Assembly (NCBI GenBank): GCA_002968845.1
Contig: PVBG01000021.1
Location: forward strand, 1 to 64,000
Direction of reading: 5' to 3'
Length of the DNA stretch: 64,000 nt
Source of the DNA: Neorhizobium tomejilense
GTDB taxonomy: Bacteria; Pseudomonadota; Alphaproteobacteria; Rhizobiales; Rhizobiaceae
Notes under the pieces: generated by a model
The model's database searches: none
Told to the model about the DNA's origin: nothing
The model's input: only the letters and a program-made list of their open reading frames with translations
Made by a program: the position numbers and the translations under genes
In this document: one piece after another, positions 35,947 to 44,408 of the stretch
Numbering within the stretch: the stretch's first letter is position 1
Layout: every line of letters starts with the position of its first letter

Positions 35947-35981
35947 CGCGGAAGGGACTCCCTTTGGAGTTTGCTAAATTA

Positions 35982-36007
35982 AACCCGCTCGGCCGGCCGA
36001 GCGGGTT
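35982..36007 (-). terminator. Rho-independent terminator of the SDR-TctABC operon
   Basis: AACCCGCTCGG and CCGAGCGGGTT form a perfect 11-bp stem around a CCGG loop. Read on the minus strand it follows the SDR stop (36031) by 23 bp and is trailed by TTTAATTT. This is a strong intrinsic terminator for the minus-strand operon. Confidence 0.85.
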
Positions 36008-36030
36008 GGGGGTCAGATAAGCGCCTGCGG

Positions 36031-36849
36031 TCACCAGGCCGTGAAGCCACCGTCCAGAACCAGGTTGGCGCCGGTCATATATGTGGAGGCGTCGGAGCCG
36101 AGGAACTGCACGATCGGGCCGAACTCGTCGATCTCCGCCTGGCGGCCCATGGGGACGCGCTCGAGGAAGGCATCAATGAATTCCTTGTCGAAGGAGCCGG
36201 TCTTGACGCCGCCGAAGGTAACCAGGTTTACGCGCACGCCCTTTTTCGCCCAGTAGGTGGCAAGATAGCGGGTCATGTTGACCAAGCCGGATTTCGATGC
36301 GGCGTAGGAGATCGCCTTGATGAACGGCTTTCCGTCGCGTGCTTCGCGATAGGCATAGAGCGCTTGGTTGGGTGACACGAGACCATACATCGAGCCGACC
36401 ATGATGATGGATCCGCAGCCGGCTTCGGCCATCTTGCTGCCGATCACCTGGGTGGTCAGCATCACGCCCGTAAGGTTGGTGTCGATCACTTCGTCCCAAT
36501 ATTTCTGCGGATAGTCTTCGAATGGCGCGTTCTGGTCAGCGTCGCCATTTGGCTTACTGTCAATGCCGGCGTTGTTGATCAGGATGTGCGGGACGCCCCA
36601 GTCGGCAATCAGCTGGTCGGTTGCCTTGATCAGGCTCTCCTTATCGCGCACGCTGGCTTCGTAAACGCGGACGTTGTCGGCGAGTTCGCCGAATTTCTCG
36701 ACGACCTGTTGGCGCGAGAATGGGCGGCGGCTATAGATCGCGACCTTGGCGCCTGCTCCGGCCAGCGTCTTGGTAAATTGGGTGCCGAGCTGGCCGAGAC
36801 CGCCGGTCACTACGGCGACGCGATCCTTGACGGAGAATACGTCTTTCAT
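36031..36849 (-). CDS. SDR-family oxidoreductase in Tct operon
   Basis: A 272-residue classical SDR starting MKDVFSVKDRVAVVTGG. It has the cofactor motif TGGLGQLGTQFT (Gly-rich, slightly divergent), NNAGID, SIIMVGSMYG and the YAASKSGLVNMTRYLA catalytic block, ending LVLDGGFTAW. It overlaps tctA by 4 bp and is followed by a strong terminator, so it is the last gene of the tctC-tctB-tctA-SDR operon. It probably oxidises or reduces the hydroxy/oxo acid that the transporter imports (inference). Confidence 0.9.
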   Translation of the reverse strand: MKDVFSVKDRVAVVTGGLGQLGTQFTKTLAGAGAKVAIYSRRPFSRQQVVEKFGELADNVRVYEASVRDKESLIKATDQLIADWGVPHILINNAGIDSKPNGDADQNAPFEDYPQKYWDEVIDTNLTGVMLTTQVIGSKMAEAGCGSIIMVGSMYGLVSPNQALYAYREARDGKPFIKAISYAASKSGLVNMTRYLATYWAKKGVRVNLVTFGGVKTGSFDKEFIDAFLERVPMGRQAEIDEFGPIVQFLGSDASTYMTGANLVLDGGFTAW

Positions 36850-38408
36850 TGCAAATTTCCTTTTGTTGAATTGGGGACGTCGGGCAGGACTGTGGCAGGA
36901 TCACTGGCATCCGGCCCTTGGCCGCGCCGCGTCCAGGCGCGGTGGATGGCAAGCACGAGGATGGTGCAAACCACGATGCCGAGGCCGCCGGCGACCGGCC
37001 GCTCGAAGAAGCCAAGCAAGTCGCCGCGGGCAATCTGCATCGACATGATGAAGTTCCGTTCGAGTACGGGTCCCAGAACGAGGCCCAGGATGATCGGGGC
37101 GATGGGAAAGCCGTTGCGCTCCAGCAGGTAGCCAACGACACCCGCGACCAGCATGGTCCAGACGTCGAACAGCGTGTTGTTGACGGCATAGGAGCCGACA
37201 AAGCAGCACAGCAGGATCATCGGCACGATGACGGCACGGGGTACCGACAGAACATGCCGCGCACCTTTGATGGCGAACCAGCCCAGCGGCAGCAACAGCA
37301 GGTTGGCGACGAAAAACGTCAGGATGATTGCCGTCGGCATTGTCGGGTTTTCGATGAACAATCGCGGGCCGGGCGAAACTCCCTTCATGAACAGAACGCC
37401 GACCGCAATCGCAGTGACCGCGTCACCTGGGATCCCGAACACCAGCGCCGGGATCCAGGCGGAGGAAAGCCCGGCATTGTTGGACGAGGTTGCCTCTACC
37501 AGTCCTTCCGGGTGGCCGGTCCCGAATTTCTCCGGCGTCTTGGAGAACTTGCGGCTCATGCCGTAGGCTATCCAGGCCGCGAGATCACCGCCCACGCCTG
37601 GCAACGCGCCGACGGCGGAGCCGAGCGAAGTGCCGCGCACGACGCTCATTGGATACCTGCGCAGCAGCGCGAACATACCGCGATAGGGCTTGATGTCGCC
37701 CACCTTCGGCGCTGGCGGCAGCTCACGCTCCAGAGCGGTGAAGCCCCGGATGATTTCCGACAGGGCGAACATGCCGATCATGACCGGGATGAAGCTGATG
37801 CCGCCCGAAAGCTCCAGTACATCGAAGGTGAAGCGCGGCTGGCCCGTGGTCACGTCGAGTCCGACTGTTGACAACAGTAGGCCGATGACAAGCGAGACAG
37901 CACCCCTGATCGGATTATCGGAACTGACCAGTGCGCATGTCATGAGGCCGAGCGTCGCCAGCCAGAAGAACTCGAAGCTGGAGAAGTTCAGCGAGACCTG
38001 CGCTAATGCCGGTCCAGAGACGAGCAGGACAGTGGCGCCGATCAGGCCGCCGAGGGCGGAGAAGAAGAAACCGAGCGACAGGACCTCTCCGGCCTTGCCC
38101 TGCCGGGTCATTTCGTAGGCCTCCTCGGTATAGGCGGCCGAGGCCGGCGTGCCGGGTATGCGGATCAGGGCTCCGGGAATGTCACCCGCGGTGATCGCCA
38201 TGGCCGTGCTGGACACGATCAGCGCGATCGCCGCCAACGGCTCCATGTAGAACGTGATCGGCACCAGCAGAGCTGTCGCCATGGTGGCAGTCAGTCCCGG
38301 CAGCGCACCGATGAACAGGCCGTAAACAGAGCCGATCAGAATAGCGAGCAGCACGCTTGGCGCCATCACCATAAAAAAGGCCGTCTCGAAAGTTTCGAAG
38401 CTCATCAT
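36846..38408 (-). CDS. tctA: Tripartite tricarboxylate transporter, large permease subunit
   Basis: A 520-residue membrane protein starting at ATG 38408 (or the next ATG at 38405), with GGGAG upstream; a longer open frame upstream has no family similarity. GALPGLTATMATALLVP near the N-terminus is the hallmark TctA motif, and a second related motif is GALPGVGGDLAAWIAYGMS. About 10-12 helices are expected. It overlaps tctB at ATGATGA. TctA forms the Na+-dependent carboxylate channel with TctB, fed by the periplasmic TctC. Confidence 0.92.
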   Translation of the reverse strand: MMSFETFETAFFMVMAPSVLLAILIGSVYGLFIGALPGLTATMATALLVPITFYMEPLAAIALIVSSTAMAITAGDIPGALIRIPGTPASAAYTEEAYEMTRQGKAGEVLSLGFFFSALGGLIGATVLLVSGPALAQVSLNFSSFEFFWLATLGLMTCALVSSDNPIRGAVSLVIGLLLSTVGLDVTTGQPRFTFDVLELSGGISFIPVMIGMFALSEIIRGFTALERELPPAPKVGDIKPYRGMFALLRRYPMSVVRGTSLGSAVGALPGVGGDLAAWIAYGMSRKFSKTPEKFGTGHPEGLVEATSSNNAGLSSAWIPALVFGIPGDAVTAIAVGVLFMKGVSPGPRLFIENPTMPTAIILTFFVANLLLLPLGWFAIKGARHVLSVPRAVIVPMILLCCFVGSYAVNNTLFDVWTMLVAGVVGYLLERNGFPIAPIILGLVLGPVLERNFIMSMQIARGDLLGFFERPVAGGLGIVVCTILVLAIHRAWTRRGQGPDASDPATVLPDVPNSTKGNLQ

Positions 38409-38875
38409 AGGAATGCTCCCAGAGGCCCGGCAGGAAGTTCCACATGCATGATCCTGGTGAAGCTCAGATGCAGCGCCAGGACGAACAGCGGCGCGACAAT
38501 GGCGATGGTGAGCGGTCGGGCACCCATCAGAACCATCAGCACGGTCATGAAGATCAGGCCGATCAGCGGGAAGCCCACGGACTGGAACAGCAGCGTTGCC
38601 GCCAGCAGGGCACCAATGGTCCAGATCGCCGTGAGCCGTTTTCGCAGGGACACCTCCCACTCGCTGGTATCGACCAGCGGTTCGGTCAGGGGCTTCGACC
38701 AGGCTTTCCAGCCAAGCAGCCCGCCGAAAAGGATCAGCGCTCCACCTGTAATGGACGGCATGAGGTCAGCGCCGAAGCGGACTCCGGGCACTTGCGGCAG
38801 GCCGGCGGAGGCGATGATCACGCCTCCGCCGAACAAGATCAGCCCGGGGCCGATCAGTCTTTCGCTGAGTTTCAT
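38405..38875 (-). CDS. tctB: Tripartite tricarboxylate transporter, small permease subunit
   Basis: A 156-residue protein with four predicted helices: GLILFGGGVIIASAGLP, SITGGALILFGGLLGW, the TIGALLAATLLFQSVGF segment and LTIAIVAPLFVLALHL. Length, topology and position between tctC and tctA fit TctB, whose sequence is poorly conserved. It lies 23 bp downstream of tctC and overlaps tctA. Confidence 0.85.
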   Translation of the reverse strand: MKLSERLIGPGLILFGGGVIIASAGLPQVPGVRFGADLMPSITGGALILFGGLLGWKAWSKPLTEPLVDTSEWEVSLRKRLTAIWTIGALLAATLLFQSVGFPLIGLIFMTVLMVLMGARPLTIAIVAPLFVLALHLSFTRIMHVELPAGPLGAFL

Positions 38876-38898
38876 GTCAATGTCTCTTGCTGTGGCCG

Positions 38899-39882
38899 CT
38901 ACTTGGCCAGGCCAACCGCTTTCATGGTCTCGCTCAGTCCGTCATGAGCGGCCTTTACGGTCGCGGCAAAGGTCGGGGCGTCCTGATAGGCAACGGAGAA
39001 GCCGCGCGAGGTCATGAACTTCTTGAACTCTGCGTCCTCTGTGATTTCCTTCAATGCGGCGCTGACCTTCTGTACGACGTCGTCGGGCAGGCCCTTGGGT
39101 CCGGCCAGGCCGCGGAAGGGAAGAGGCGACCACTTGATCCCGAGCACTTCGTCCGAGGTCGGAAGGTCGGGATAAAGCGGGCTGCGCTCGCTCGAGATCA
39201 TCGCGATGGTCTTGGCTTGGTTAGCCTCAACGAGCGCCTTTGCTTCGGCGGGCGAGGTGGAAACCACGGCAATGGCGCCAGATGTCAATTGCTGCAGCGC
39301 CGGCGCTGAACCATCCGAAGCAACCCAGTTTGCGGCAACGGGATCGATTCCCGCCTTCTGCAGCAGACCGACCCAGGCAAGATGCGAGAGACCGCCACGG
39401 TTTGCGCCGGAAGCTGCGACGCCGCCCGGGTCAGCTTTGACGGCTTCGATCAGGCCCTTGAGATCTGAATAGGGGGCGTCGGGGCGGATATTCACGGCAA
39501 TGGCGTCGGCGTTGAAGCGACCTATGAAGGTCAGGTCCGCAGGCGTCACGCCCTTGAGGCCCTGCGCTTCATACATCGCGCTTTCGATGGTGACGACGCC
39601 GAGCGTATAACCGTCAGGCGCGCCTTGGACGATTGCAGAATGGCCAACGAGGCCGCCACCGCCGGTGCGATTCACGACATTGAAGGGCTGACCGAATTTC
39701 TTCTGCAGGCCCTCGGCCACAGCCCGGGCGGTGGCATCGGTGCCGCCGCCAGCTGCCCACGGTACGATCACGGTGACGGCCTTCTCCGGCCACTCGGCCA
39801 TGGCGACGCCAGCACTCAGAACCACTGCCACGCCAGCCACTCCGGCTGCGGCATGGCGCCAGAACTTATTAATTAAAGACAC
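38899..39882 (-). CDS. tctC: Tripartite tricarboxylate transporter, periplasmic binding protein
   Basis: A 327-residue protein; GTG 39882 is chosen for GGAGGAG just upstream. The signal peptide (AAAGVAGVAVVLSAGVAMA) is cleaved before EWPEK. The mature start KAVTVIVPWAAGGGTDATAR with VVNRTGGGGLVGH is the TctC/Bug pattern binding the carboxylate. It captures an organic acid and delivers it to TctBA. It is the first gene of the operon and diverges from the GntR regulator. Confidence 0.92.
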   Translation of the reverse strand: MSLINKFWRHAAAGVAGVAVVLSAGVAMAEWPEKAVTVIVPWAAGGGTDATARAVAEGLQKKFGQPFNVVNRTGGGGLVGHSAIVQGAPDGYTLGVVTIESAMYEAQGLKGVTPADLTFIGRFNADAIAVNIRPDAPYSDLKGLIEAVKADPGGVAASGANRGGLSHLAWVGLLQKAGIDPVAANWVASDGSAPALQQLTSGAIAVVSTSPAEAKALVEANQAKTIAMISSERSPLYPDLPTSDEVLGIKWSPLPFRGLAGPKGLPDDVVQKVSAALKEITEDAEFKKFMTSRGFSVAYQDAPTFAATVKAAHDGLSETMKAVGLAK

Positions 39883-39945
39883 GATGTCTCCTCCCGTTTC
39901 CCTGTTGCGTGCGGCGCTGCGACTATCCTCCCGCTGAACCGACAC

Positions 39946-39975
39946 TTGACATATGACTTATGACATAAGTACTGT
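39946..39975 (+). promoter_or_regulatory. GntR operator overlapping promoter between tctC and gntR
   Basis: ACTTATG-A-CATAAGT (39956-39970) is a perfect 7-bp inverted repeat around one base. It sits between a -35-like TTGACA (39946-39951) and a TACTGT -10 (39970-39975) for the GntR gene. A FadR-subfamily GntR protein bound there would shut off its own promoter and could control the divergent Tct operon. Confidence 0.65.
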
Positions 39976-40055
39976 AAGCGCATGATTGGTGATGCGTCAA
40001 CCACTTCGCTCAATCTGCAAAAGGTCAAAGCGAAACACGACTGCGGGAGCCCGAC

Positions 40056-40805
40056 ATGATGACTGCTGAAACATCCACAGTTCCGAAGCGAGACCGCCTG
40101 CACATCATGGTGGCATCGGCGCTGGAGGCCAGCATTCTGAGCGGCGAGTTGAAGATCGGCGACAAGCTGGATTCCGAAAGCGCAATCGCCAAGGAGTTCG
40201 GTGTCTCCACCCGCGCCGTGCGCGAGGCAATCCACACGCTCGAAACCAAGGGTCTCCTGTTGCGTCGTCACGGTGAGCGCACGACCGTGGTGCGCGAGGA
40301 CGTGAACGAGTTTCTCGATACGCTGGCCGTGACGGTCCGTCAGCGGTTGGCGGCGGAGCCGGAATATCTGCAGCAGCTGATGGTGGCGCGTCGCATGATC
40401 GAGACGGAGATCCTCGAAATCGTCTGCGCGTCCGATGCGCCGATCGCTCCTGCGGTTAAGGAGAATCTGGATCGCATGCGCAGGGCGCGGGATGAAACGG
40501 ACTTCTCCGGTTTCGTAGAGGCCGACGCGGCCTTTCATTTGGCCATCGTCCACTCGGCGGGCAATCGCATCCTGTCGATCATCTACGACAATTTCGCCAG
40601 CCTCATTAGTGAAGTCATCCAGGTAACGAGCCGTGTGCCGACCAAGTCGCTTGACGAGGCCTACGACGAACACGCCGCGATCTATCAGATGATCAGCGAC
40701 CACAACGAAATCGGGGCAAAGGCGTTGGTCCGCGCCCAGATCGACAACAGCGCGAACTACCTGCGCATTGCCATTGAAAAAGCATCCAAGGGAGGAAAGA
40801 CGTAA
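40056..40805 (+). CDS. GntR-family (FadR subfamily) regulator
   Basis: A 249-residue protein starting at ATG 40056 with GGGAG 6 nt upstream. The N-terminal winged helix (ILSGELKIGDKLDSESAIAK then EFGVSTRAVREAIHTLETKG) is followed by an all-helical FCD ligand domain (HLAIVHSAGNRIL). It lies head-to-head with tctC and is translationally adjacent to the RraA-type gene (TAATG overlap). It probably senses the imported carboxylate or a product. Confidence 0.9.
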   Translation: MMTAETSTVPKRDRLHIMVASALEASILSGELKIGDKLDSESAIAKEFGVSTRAVREAIHTLETKGLLLRRHGERTTVVREDVNEFLDTLAVTVRQRLAAEPEYLQQLMVARRMIETEILEIVCASDAPIAPAVKENLDRMRRARDETDFSGFVEADAAFHLAIVHSAGNRILSIIYDNFASLISEVIQVTSRVPTKSLDEAYDEHAAIYQMISDHNEIGAKALVRAQIDNSANYLRIAIEKASKGGKT

Positions 40806-41464
40806 TGCCTGATTTTGACTATTCCGATGTCGACTGGAGCGCGATCGAGCGCCTGAAGAATTGGTATTCGGGTGACGTGCACGACAGCATGGAGGCGCTC
40901 GGCCTCTGGGGACATCTGGAAGGCATCAAGTCGCTGGGTGCCTTGGCGGAAGGAGAGGTGATCTGCGGACCGGCCGTGACTGTGCTTTTTGGTTTGTCAG
41001 ACCGCAAAGGCGAGCCACAGGACGTCTATCACAATGCTGTCGACAACGCGCCGAAGGGCGGGGTCCTCGTCTGCGAAGCTTCCTGTGCGCCGGGCTCCTG
41101 CTCCGGCGAGCTAATGAGTTCGGGCGCCAAGACACGCGGTGCGGCGGCCACGATCGTTAACGGCACGGTACGCGACCTCGCACAGGTCCGAAAACTCGGC
41201 TACCCGTTATTCGGCACCGAGCCGAGCCCGGTCGGCGTGACCGGAAAGAAGGAACCAATCGAATCGCAGATCCCGATCAAGATCGGCCGCGTCACCATTA
41301 AACCCGGCGACGTGATCTTTGGCGATGTAGATGGTGTCGTCTGCATTCCGAAGGAGCACCTGGCCGCTGTCGCCGACCAGGCCGACACGCTTGGAAAGCA
41401 TGAGACCGTGGCCAGAGATCGTATCTTGTCGGGCGAGAAGCTGCAGTCTGTCTGGCCGGTCTAA
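40805..41464 (+). CDS. RraA/HMG-aldolase-family protein
   Basis: A 219-residue protein. SGAKTRGAAATIVNGTVRDL (Arg and Asp of the metal/substrate site) and IFGDVDGVVCIPKEHL are typical of the RraA-like/4-hydroxy-4-methyl-2-oxoglutarate aldolase group. Members either cleave 4-carboxy-4-hydroxy-2-oxoacids or act as RNase E regulators. Coupling to a GntR gene and a tricarboxylate transporter favours the aldolase role in carboxylic-acid catabolism. The exact substrate is unknown. Confidence 0.85.
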   Translation: MPDFDYSDVDWSAIERLKNWYSGDVHDSMEALGLWGHLEGIKSLGALAEGEVICGPAVTVLFGLSDRKGEPQDVYHNAVDNAPKGGVLVCEASCAPGSCSGELMSSGAKTRGAAATIVNGTVRDLAQVRKLGYPLFGTEPSPVGVTGKKEPIESQIPIKIGRVTIKPGDVIFGDVDGVVCIPKEHLAAVADQADTLGKHETVARDRILSGEKLQSVWPV

Positions 41465-41939
41465 TCCGGCCAAATGCGAAGTGGCGGTGACGTTAGCGCG
41501 GCCACTTCGCTGTCGGGACAGCTCGATAGTTTCGATTGAACGGTCCACTTCGAATTCGAATGAGATCTTGACCAGCCCTAGCTCTGCCCCCTCCCTTTCA
41601 GTGACGTGGGCCGCTCCCCAACCACCAAGGGAGGGCTTCCTCGACGAGACTTGGCCGAGCGCGGTTTGGGCAGCGATGAGCTGGGACGAGGGCACCAGTG
41701 CGAAGTGGCAGGAAGCAACTACCCGGTATCCCGGCGCCAACCACGAGCCCGCCAGTCCCATCCCCAACCCTCAGCCGACGAAGCGGAAGACCTCGGAATT
41801 GGAGCCGTATCCGCCAGATCGGGGAAGCCAGCGGCAATAGGAAAGCTACGATGACGGCTCCCGGAAGGCGTTATGGCTTCTAACGGCAGCAGGGATAACA
41901 GCCATGGTACGCGGGATCCGCCTGGGAATATAATCCGAT
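41465..41939. other. Intergenic region, nothing recognised
   Basis: 475 bp after the RraA-type gene. Open frames on both strands lack recognisable motifs or start signals. It marks the entry into the patchwork region that begins with the truncated AraC copy. Confidence 0.4.
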
Positions 41940-42717
41940 TCAGCCGCGAAGCCTTCTGTGGGTATCGCGGCCTGTCTGGGCCGACTCGAGCGGAAGCCTA
42001 GTCTTACGTTTGTTCAGATAGTCCCTTGGCGTGCAGCCCATCACGCGCTTGAACGCGCTGGTGAAGGCGCTCTCGGATGCATAGCCGAGCGCGGGGGCGA
42101 TCACTGAAACCGATCGTCCAACCTCCAGTTCCTCGCCGGCCAGAAGCATCCTCCAGCGGGTCAGGTATTCCAAAGGTGTTTCACCGGCCGCTTCCCTGAA
42201 CCGCTGCGCGAAGACCGATCGCGACATTCCGGCCTCTGCGGCAAGTTCCTGTACGGTCCAGCGCATCGCAGGATTGGCATGCATTGCCGATATCGCCGCG
42301 CATAGACGGGCGTCCGTCAGTGCTGCAAACCAGCCGGGCTCATGAACACCTTCCAGCAGATGCAGGCGCAGCGCTTGAACCAGCATCATGTGGGCCAGCT
42401 GTTGCGCAATCAACGCGCCGCCAGGCTGACCATCGCGAAGTTCCTCACGCATCCTCGCCACTGACCAGCGCAATGCCGCCTGATCCACATCCTTCCGAAT
42501 ATGCACAATCGGTGGCATCATCTTCAGAAGCATGCCTGCGTGCCGTCCCGCCACCGTAAAGCGGCTCCCCACGAGGAGCAGGTCACGGCCATCATTCAGC
42601 GTGACTGTGCCGCCCGGCAGGGCGGGAGGGAATACGGCCTTCGAATCCATCGGCGAGAGCGTCAAATCGCTGGTAAGGCGGAACGGACGTCCACTTGGAA
42701 GGACGAAGCAATCGCCA
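41940..42717 (-). pseudogene. 5'-truncated AraC regulator (copy 2 of the gene at 1-793)
   Basis: The coding sequence from GDCFVLPSGRPFRL to the C-terminal RDTHRRLRG matches the AraC gene at 1-793 where they overlap, but the first 62 or so codons, including the start and part of the cupin domain, are missing. At 42717 homology ends and the sequence passes into the 3' end of a CopD-like gene. The frame stays open upstream by chance, producing a spurious N-terminus antisense to nothing known. The helix-turn-helix blocks (MSRSVFAQRFREAAGETPLEY, ASESAFTSAFKRVMGCTPRDY) are intact, so a DNA-binding fragment could still be made from an internal start. Confidence 0.8.
42113..42717. repeat. Direct repeat, copy B (partner 1-605)
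   Basis: Differs from 1-605 at 11 positions, without indels. The right edge at 42717 is the truncation point of the AraC copy. Confidence 0.95.
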
Positions 42718-42727
42718 ATTGCCCTGA

Positions 42728-43123
42728 TTAGAATAATTTTGTGACAGCGAGGGTGACGATGATTGCGAGCGCCATGGCCATTGCGGGAATTGCCTTCAGT
42801 GTATTGGCGGGCTTGGACGAAAAACCTGTTTGCGCGCGCTTTAGACGGCCAGCTATCACCCCATGAAGCGCCGACAAGGCCACGACGAAAACTAGTTTCG
42901 TCACGAGCCATCCGCTGTTGAACCAACCGTACCAGATGGCCATCGTCATCCCCGCCACCCATACGATGACGAGCGCTGGCGTCGTGACAAGACGATCAAA
43001 GCGAGCAAATTTGGCTATGATCTCGGGCGTCGCGTAGGCAAGTGCCAGCACCGCCGCCATTGTGCCGCCGAACCAGACCACGATGGCGACGATATGGGCG
43101 GATTTCACCAAGTCATAGAGCAT
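42728..43123 (-). CDS. CopD-like / small four-helix membrane protein
   Basis: A 131-residue protein with four helices, starting MLYDLVKSAHIVAIVVWFGG. The His in helix 1, the Trp/Gly pair and the middle helix VIVWVAGMTMAIWYGWF resemble the CopD/HemJ-like superfamily of copper-import or haem-related membrane proteins. No metal role is proven here. It overlaps the DUF3817 gene by 11 bp, and its stop lies about 10 bp from the truncated AraC copy. Confidence 0.6.
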   Translation of the reverse strand: MLYDLVKSAHIVAIVVWFGGTMAAVLALAYATPEIIAKFARFDRLVTTPALVIVWVAGMTMAIWYGWFNSGWLVTKLVFVVALSALHGVIAGRLKRAQTGFSSKPANTLKAIPAMAMALAIIVTLAVTKLF

Positions 43124-43421
43124 CGACCTTTGCCTCCGTCAGTCGGCCCTGCAGCCAGCGCTCATTGACGATGCCACCAAAAGGAATGAACGCGCCGATC
43201 AGCAAGCGAGTGACGTCGCGCTTCGAAAGCCATCCTTCCGACGATGACCGCATTACCGCCCAACAGAACGCAATGAAGGCCAGCCCGTGAACCGGTCCCA
43301 CGATGCGGGTGGCCTCGGCAATCCCCGCGAAGTGTTTGAGGGGTACGGCAACCAACACCAGGATCAGCAGTGTGACGGCTTCTATAACGGCGAGCCATCG
43401 CAAAACCGTCCCGCGGTTCAT
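43113..43421 (-). CDS. DUF3817-type integral membrane protein
   Basis: A 102-residue protein starting at ATG 43421 with GAAGGAAG upstream. It has three hydrophobic segments (WLAVIEAVTLLILVLVAVP, the VGPVHGLAFIAFCWAVM segment and LLIGAFIPFGGI), and the IVGPVHGLAFI block is characteristic of DUF3817 proteins. It overlaps both neighbours, so it is translated as part of one operon. Function unknown. Confidence 0.75.
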   Translation of the reverse strand: MNRGTVLRWLAVIEAVTLLILVLVAVPLKHFAGIAEATRIVGPVHGLAFIAFCWAVMRSSSEGWLSKRDVTRLLIGAFIPFGGIVNERWLQGRLTEAKVDAL

Positions 43422-43636
43422 TCCACTTCCTTCAGAAGCTTTTCCATTGCTTGGACGCGTTTGGCGAGGTTGGCGATCTCCTGCCGCAGCGCCTCTATCG
43501 TATTGTTGGTGATGTCTCGGTATCCCTGTTCGCCTTTGGCACGGTAGCCGGCGGTTAGGTACTTCAGCGCGAAGATGGCCACCAAGGCGACCAGGCAAAG
43601 TATTGAGAACGTAAAGAATATGGTGGCGTTAGTCAT
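43418..43636 (-). CDS. Small membrane-anchored coiled-coil protein
   Basis: A 72-residue protein starting at ATG 43636 with AGAAGGAGACG upstream. One N-terminal helix (IFFTFSILCLVALVAIFALKY) is followed by a polar helical segment EALRQEIANLAKRVQAMEK with heptad-like Leu/Ile spacing, suggesting a coiled coil on one side of the membrane. It overlaps its neighbours (4 bp with DUF3817, 8 bp with ArsR). Function unknown. Confidence 0.7.
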   Translation of the reverse strand: MTNATIFFTFSILCLVALVAIFALKYLTAGYRAKGEQGYRDITNNTIEALRQEIANLAKRVQAMEKLLKEVE

Positions 43637-43964
43637 CGGCGTCTCCTTCTGCATGATATGCGCCCGGCCGCAGATATGGCCCACTTTGAACGATGATTTT
43701 CGGATCGAGCGACAGCACGAACGGGTTGATCTGATAGAAATTTGCCACCTTGCCGCTTTCTGCCGGCTCAAATGCACTCTTGACCAGTTTCGCGCGCTCC
43801 AGCTTGATCAGATGCATTTTCATGAGTGGCCTGCTGATGCCGGCCTCCTTCGCGAGTTGGCTGACAAATGCCCGCTTTCCATCGGCAAGGTAGGAAACGA
43901 TCCACAGGCGAGCCGGATGAGCAAGAGCTTGGAGCTGAAAAAGCAGGTTTTCGAAATCGGTCAT
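43629..43964 (-). CDS. ArsR-type winged-helix regulator
   Basis: A 111-residue protein starting at ATG 43964 (MTDFENLLFQLQALAHPARL). The ALAHPARLWIVSYL helix and the LAKEAGISRPLMKMHLIKLE recognition region are the ArsR/HTH_20 pattern. No CXC metal-binding pair is seen in the recognition helix, so it is not a classical metal sensor. It is the first gene of a four-gene operon (ArsR, small membrane protein, DUF3817, CopD-like), and two dyads lie just upstream. Confidence 0.8.
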   Translation of the reverse strand: MTDFENLLFQLQALAHPARLWIVSYLADGKRAFVSQLAKEAGISRPLMKMHLIKLERAKLVKSAFEPAESGKVANFYQINPFVLSLDPKIIVQSGPYLRPGAYHAEGDADD

Positions 43965-43978
43965 GTCTGTCACTCGTA

Positions 43979-44016
43979 GCGTAAGAAAAATGTTACGCGA
44001 AACTATTTTATTTCGC
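43979..44016. promoter_or_regulatory. Two inverted repeats upstream of ArsR gene
   Basis: GCGTAA/TTACGC (43979-43984 and 43993-43998) and GCGAAA/TTTCGC (43997-44002 and 44011-44016) are both perfect 6-bp inverted repeats with 8-nt spacers, partly interlocked. They end 15 bp before the ArsR start and are candidate operator sites for autoregulation. Confidence 0.5.
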
Positions 44017-44273
44017 AATATTTCTCCTCATTGTGCGACGGCTTGACGCGTCAGTATCCTTGGTGCGCCCGCTCTACCGGCGGACCACAAGGCAACCAAG
44101 CGCAGTGTTCAGAGGTGGAGTGGGTGAAATGGACGACTTCAGCGTGACATACCCCAAAATCCGGGGAAGCCATTTTAAGTGTCCGGGGCGGTATCCTGGT
44201 TGCCTTGCACGGCCGCTACACAGGAGGCAGCGGAGAAGGCGGCAAGGATGGTGGCGCACCAATCATCTAGAAA
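44017..44273. other. Intergenic region, nothing recognised
   Basis: Non-coding stretch between the ArsR operon and the chemoreceptor remnant. No supported coding sequence. Confidence 0.4.
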
Positions 44274-44382
44274 CTACGTGACCAACTGCACTGAACACTG
44301 CCGTGAGCGCTGCGCCAGCTCTCGTACCTCCTGGGCCAGGACCGCGAAGCCTTTGCCAGCCTCTTCCGCGATAGAGCTATGA
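44274..44382 (-). pseudogene. Fragment of a methyl-accepting chemotaxis protein signalling domain
   Basis: A minus-strand frame ending at a stop at 44274 reads AEEAGKGFAVLAQEVRELAQ, followed by RSRQC. This is the signature of the MCP hairpin tip region (EAGxxGxGFAVVAxEVRxLAxRS). Only about 35 codons remain, cut off on both sides. It is unlikely to be functional. Confidence 0.7.
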
Positions 44383-44408
44383 TCCCATCTTGCGGCATCC
44401 TCTCGATG

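Noticed and set aside
42718..42962. N-terminal 80 residues of the long open frame continuing the truncated AraC copy upstream
   Set aside because: This part lies within the 3' half of the CopD-like gene in another frame and has no similarity to AraC N-termini; the real N-terminus is missing.
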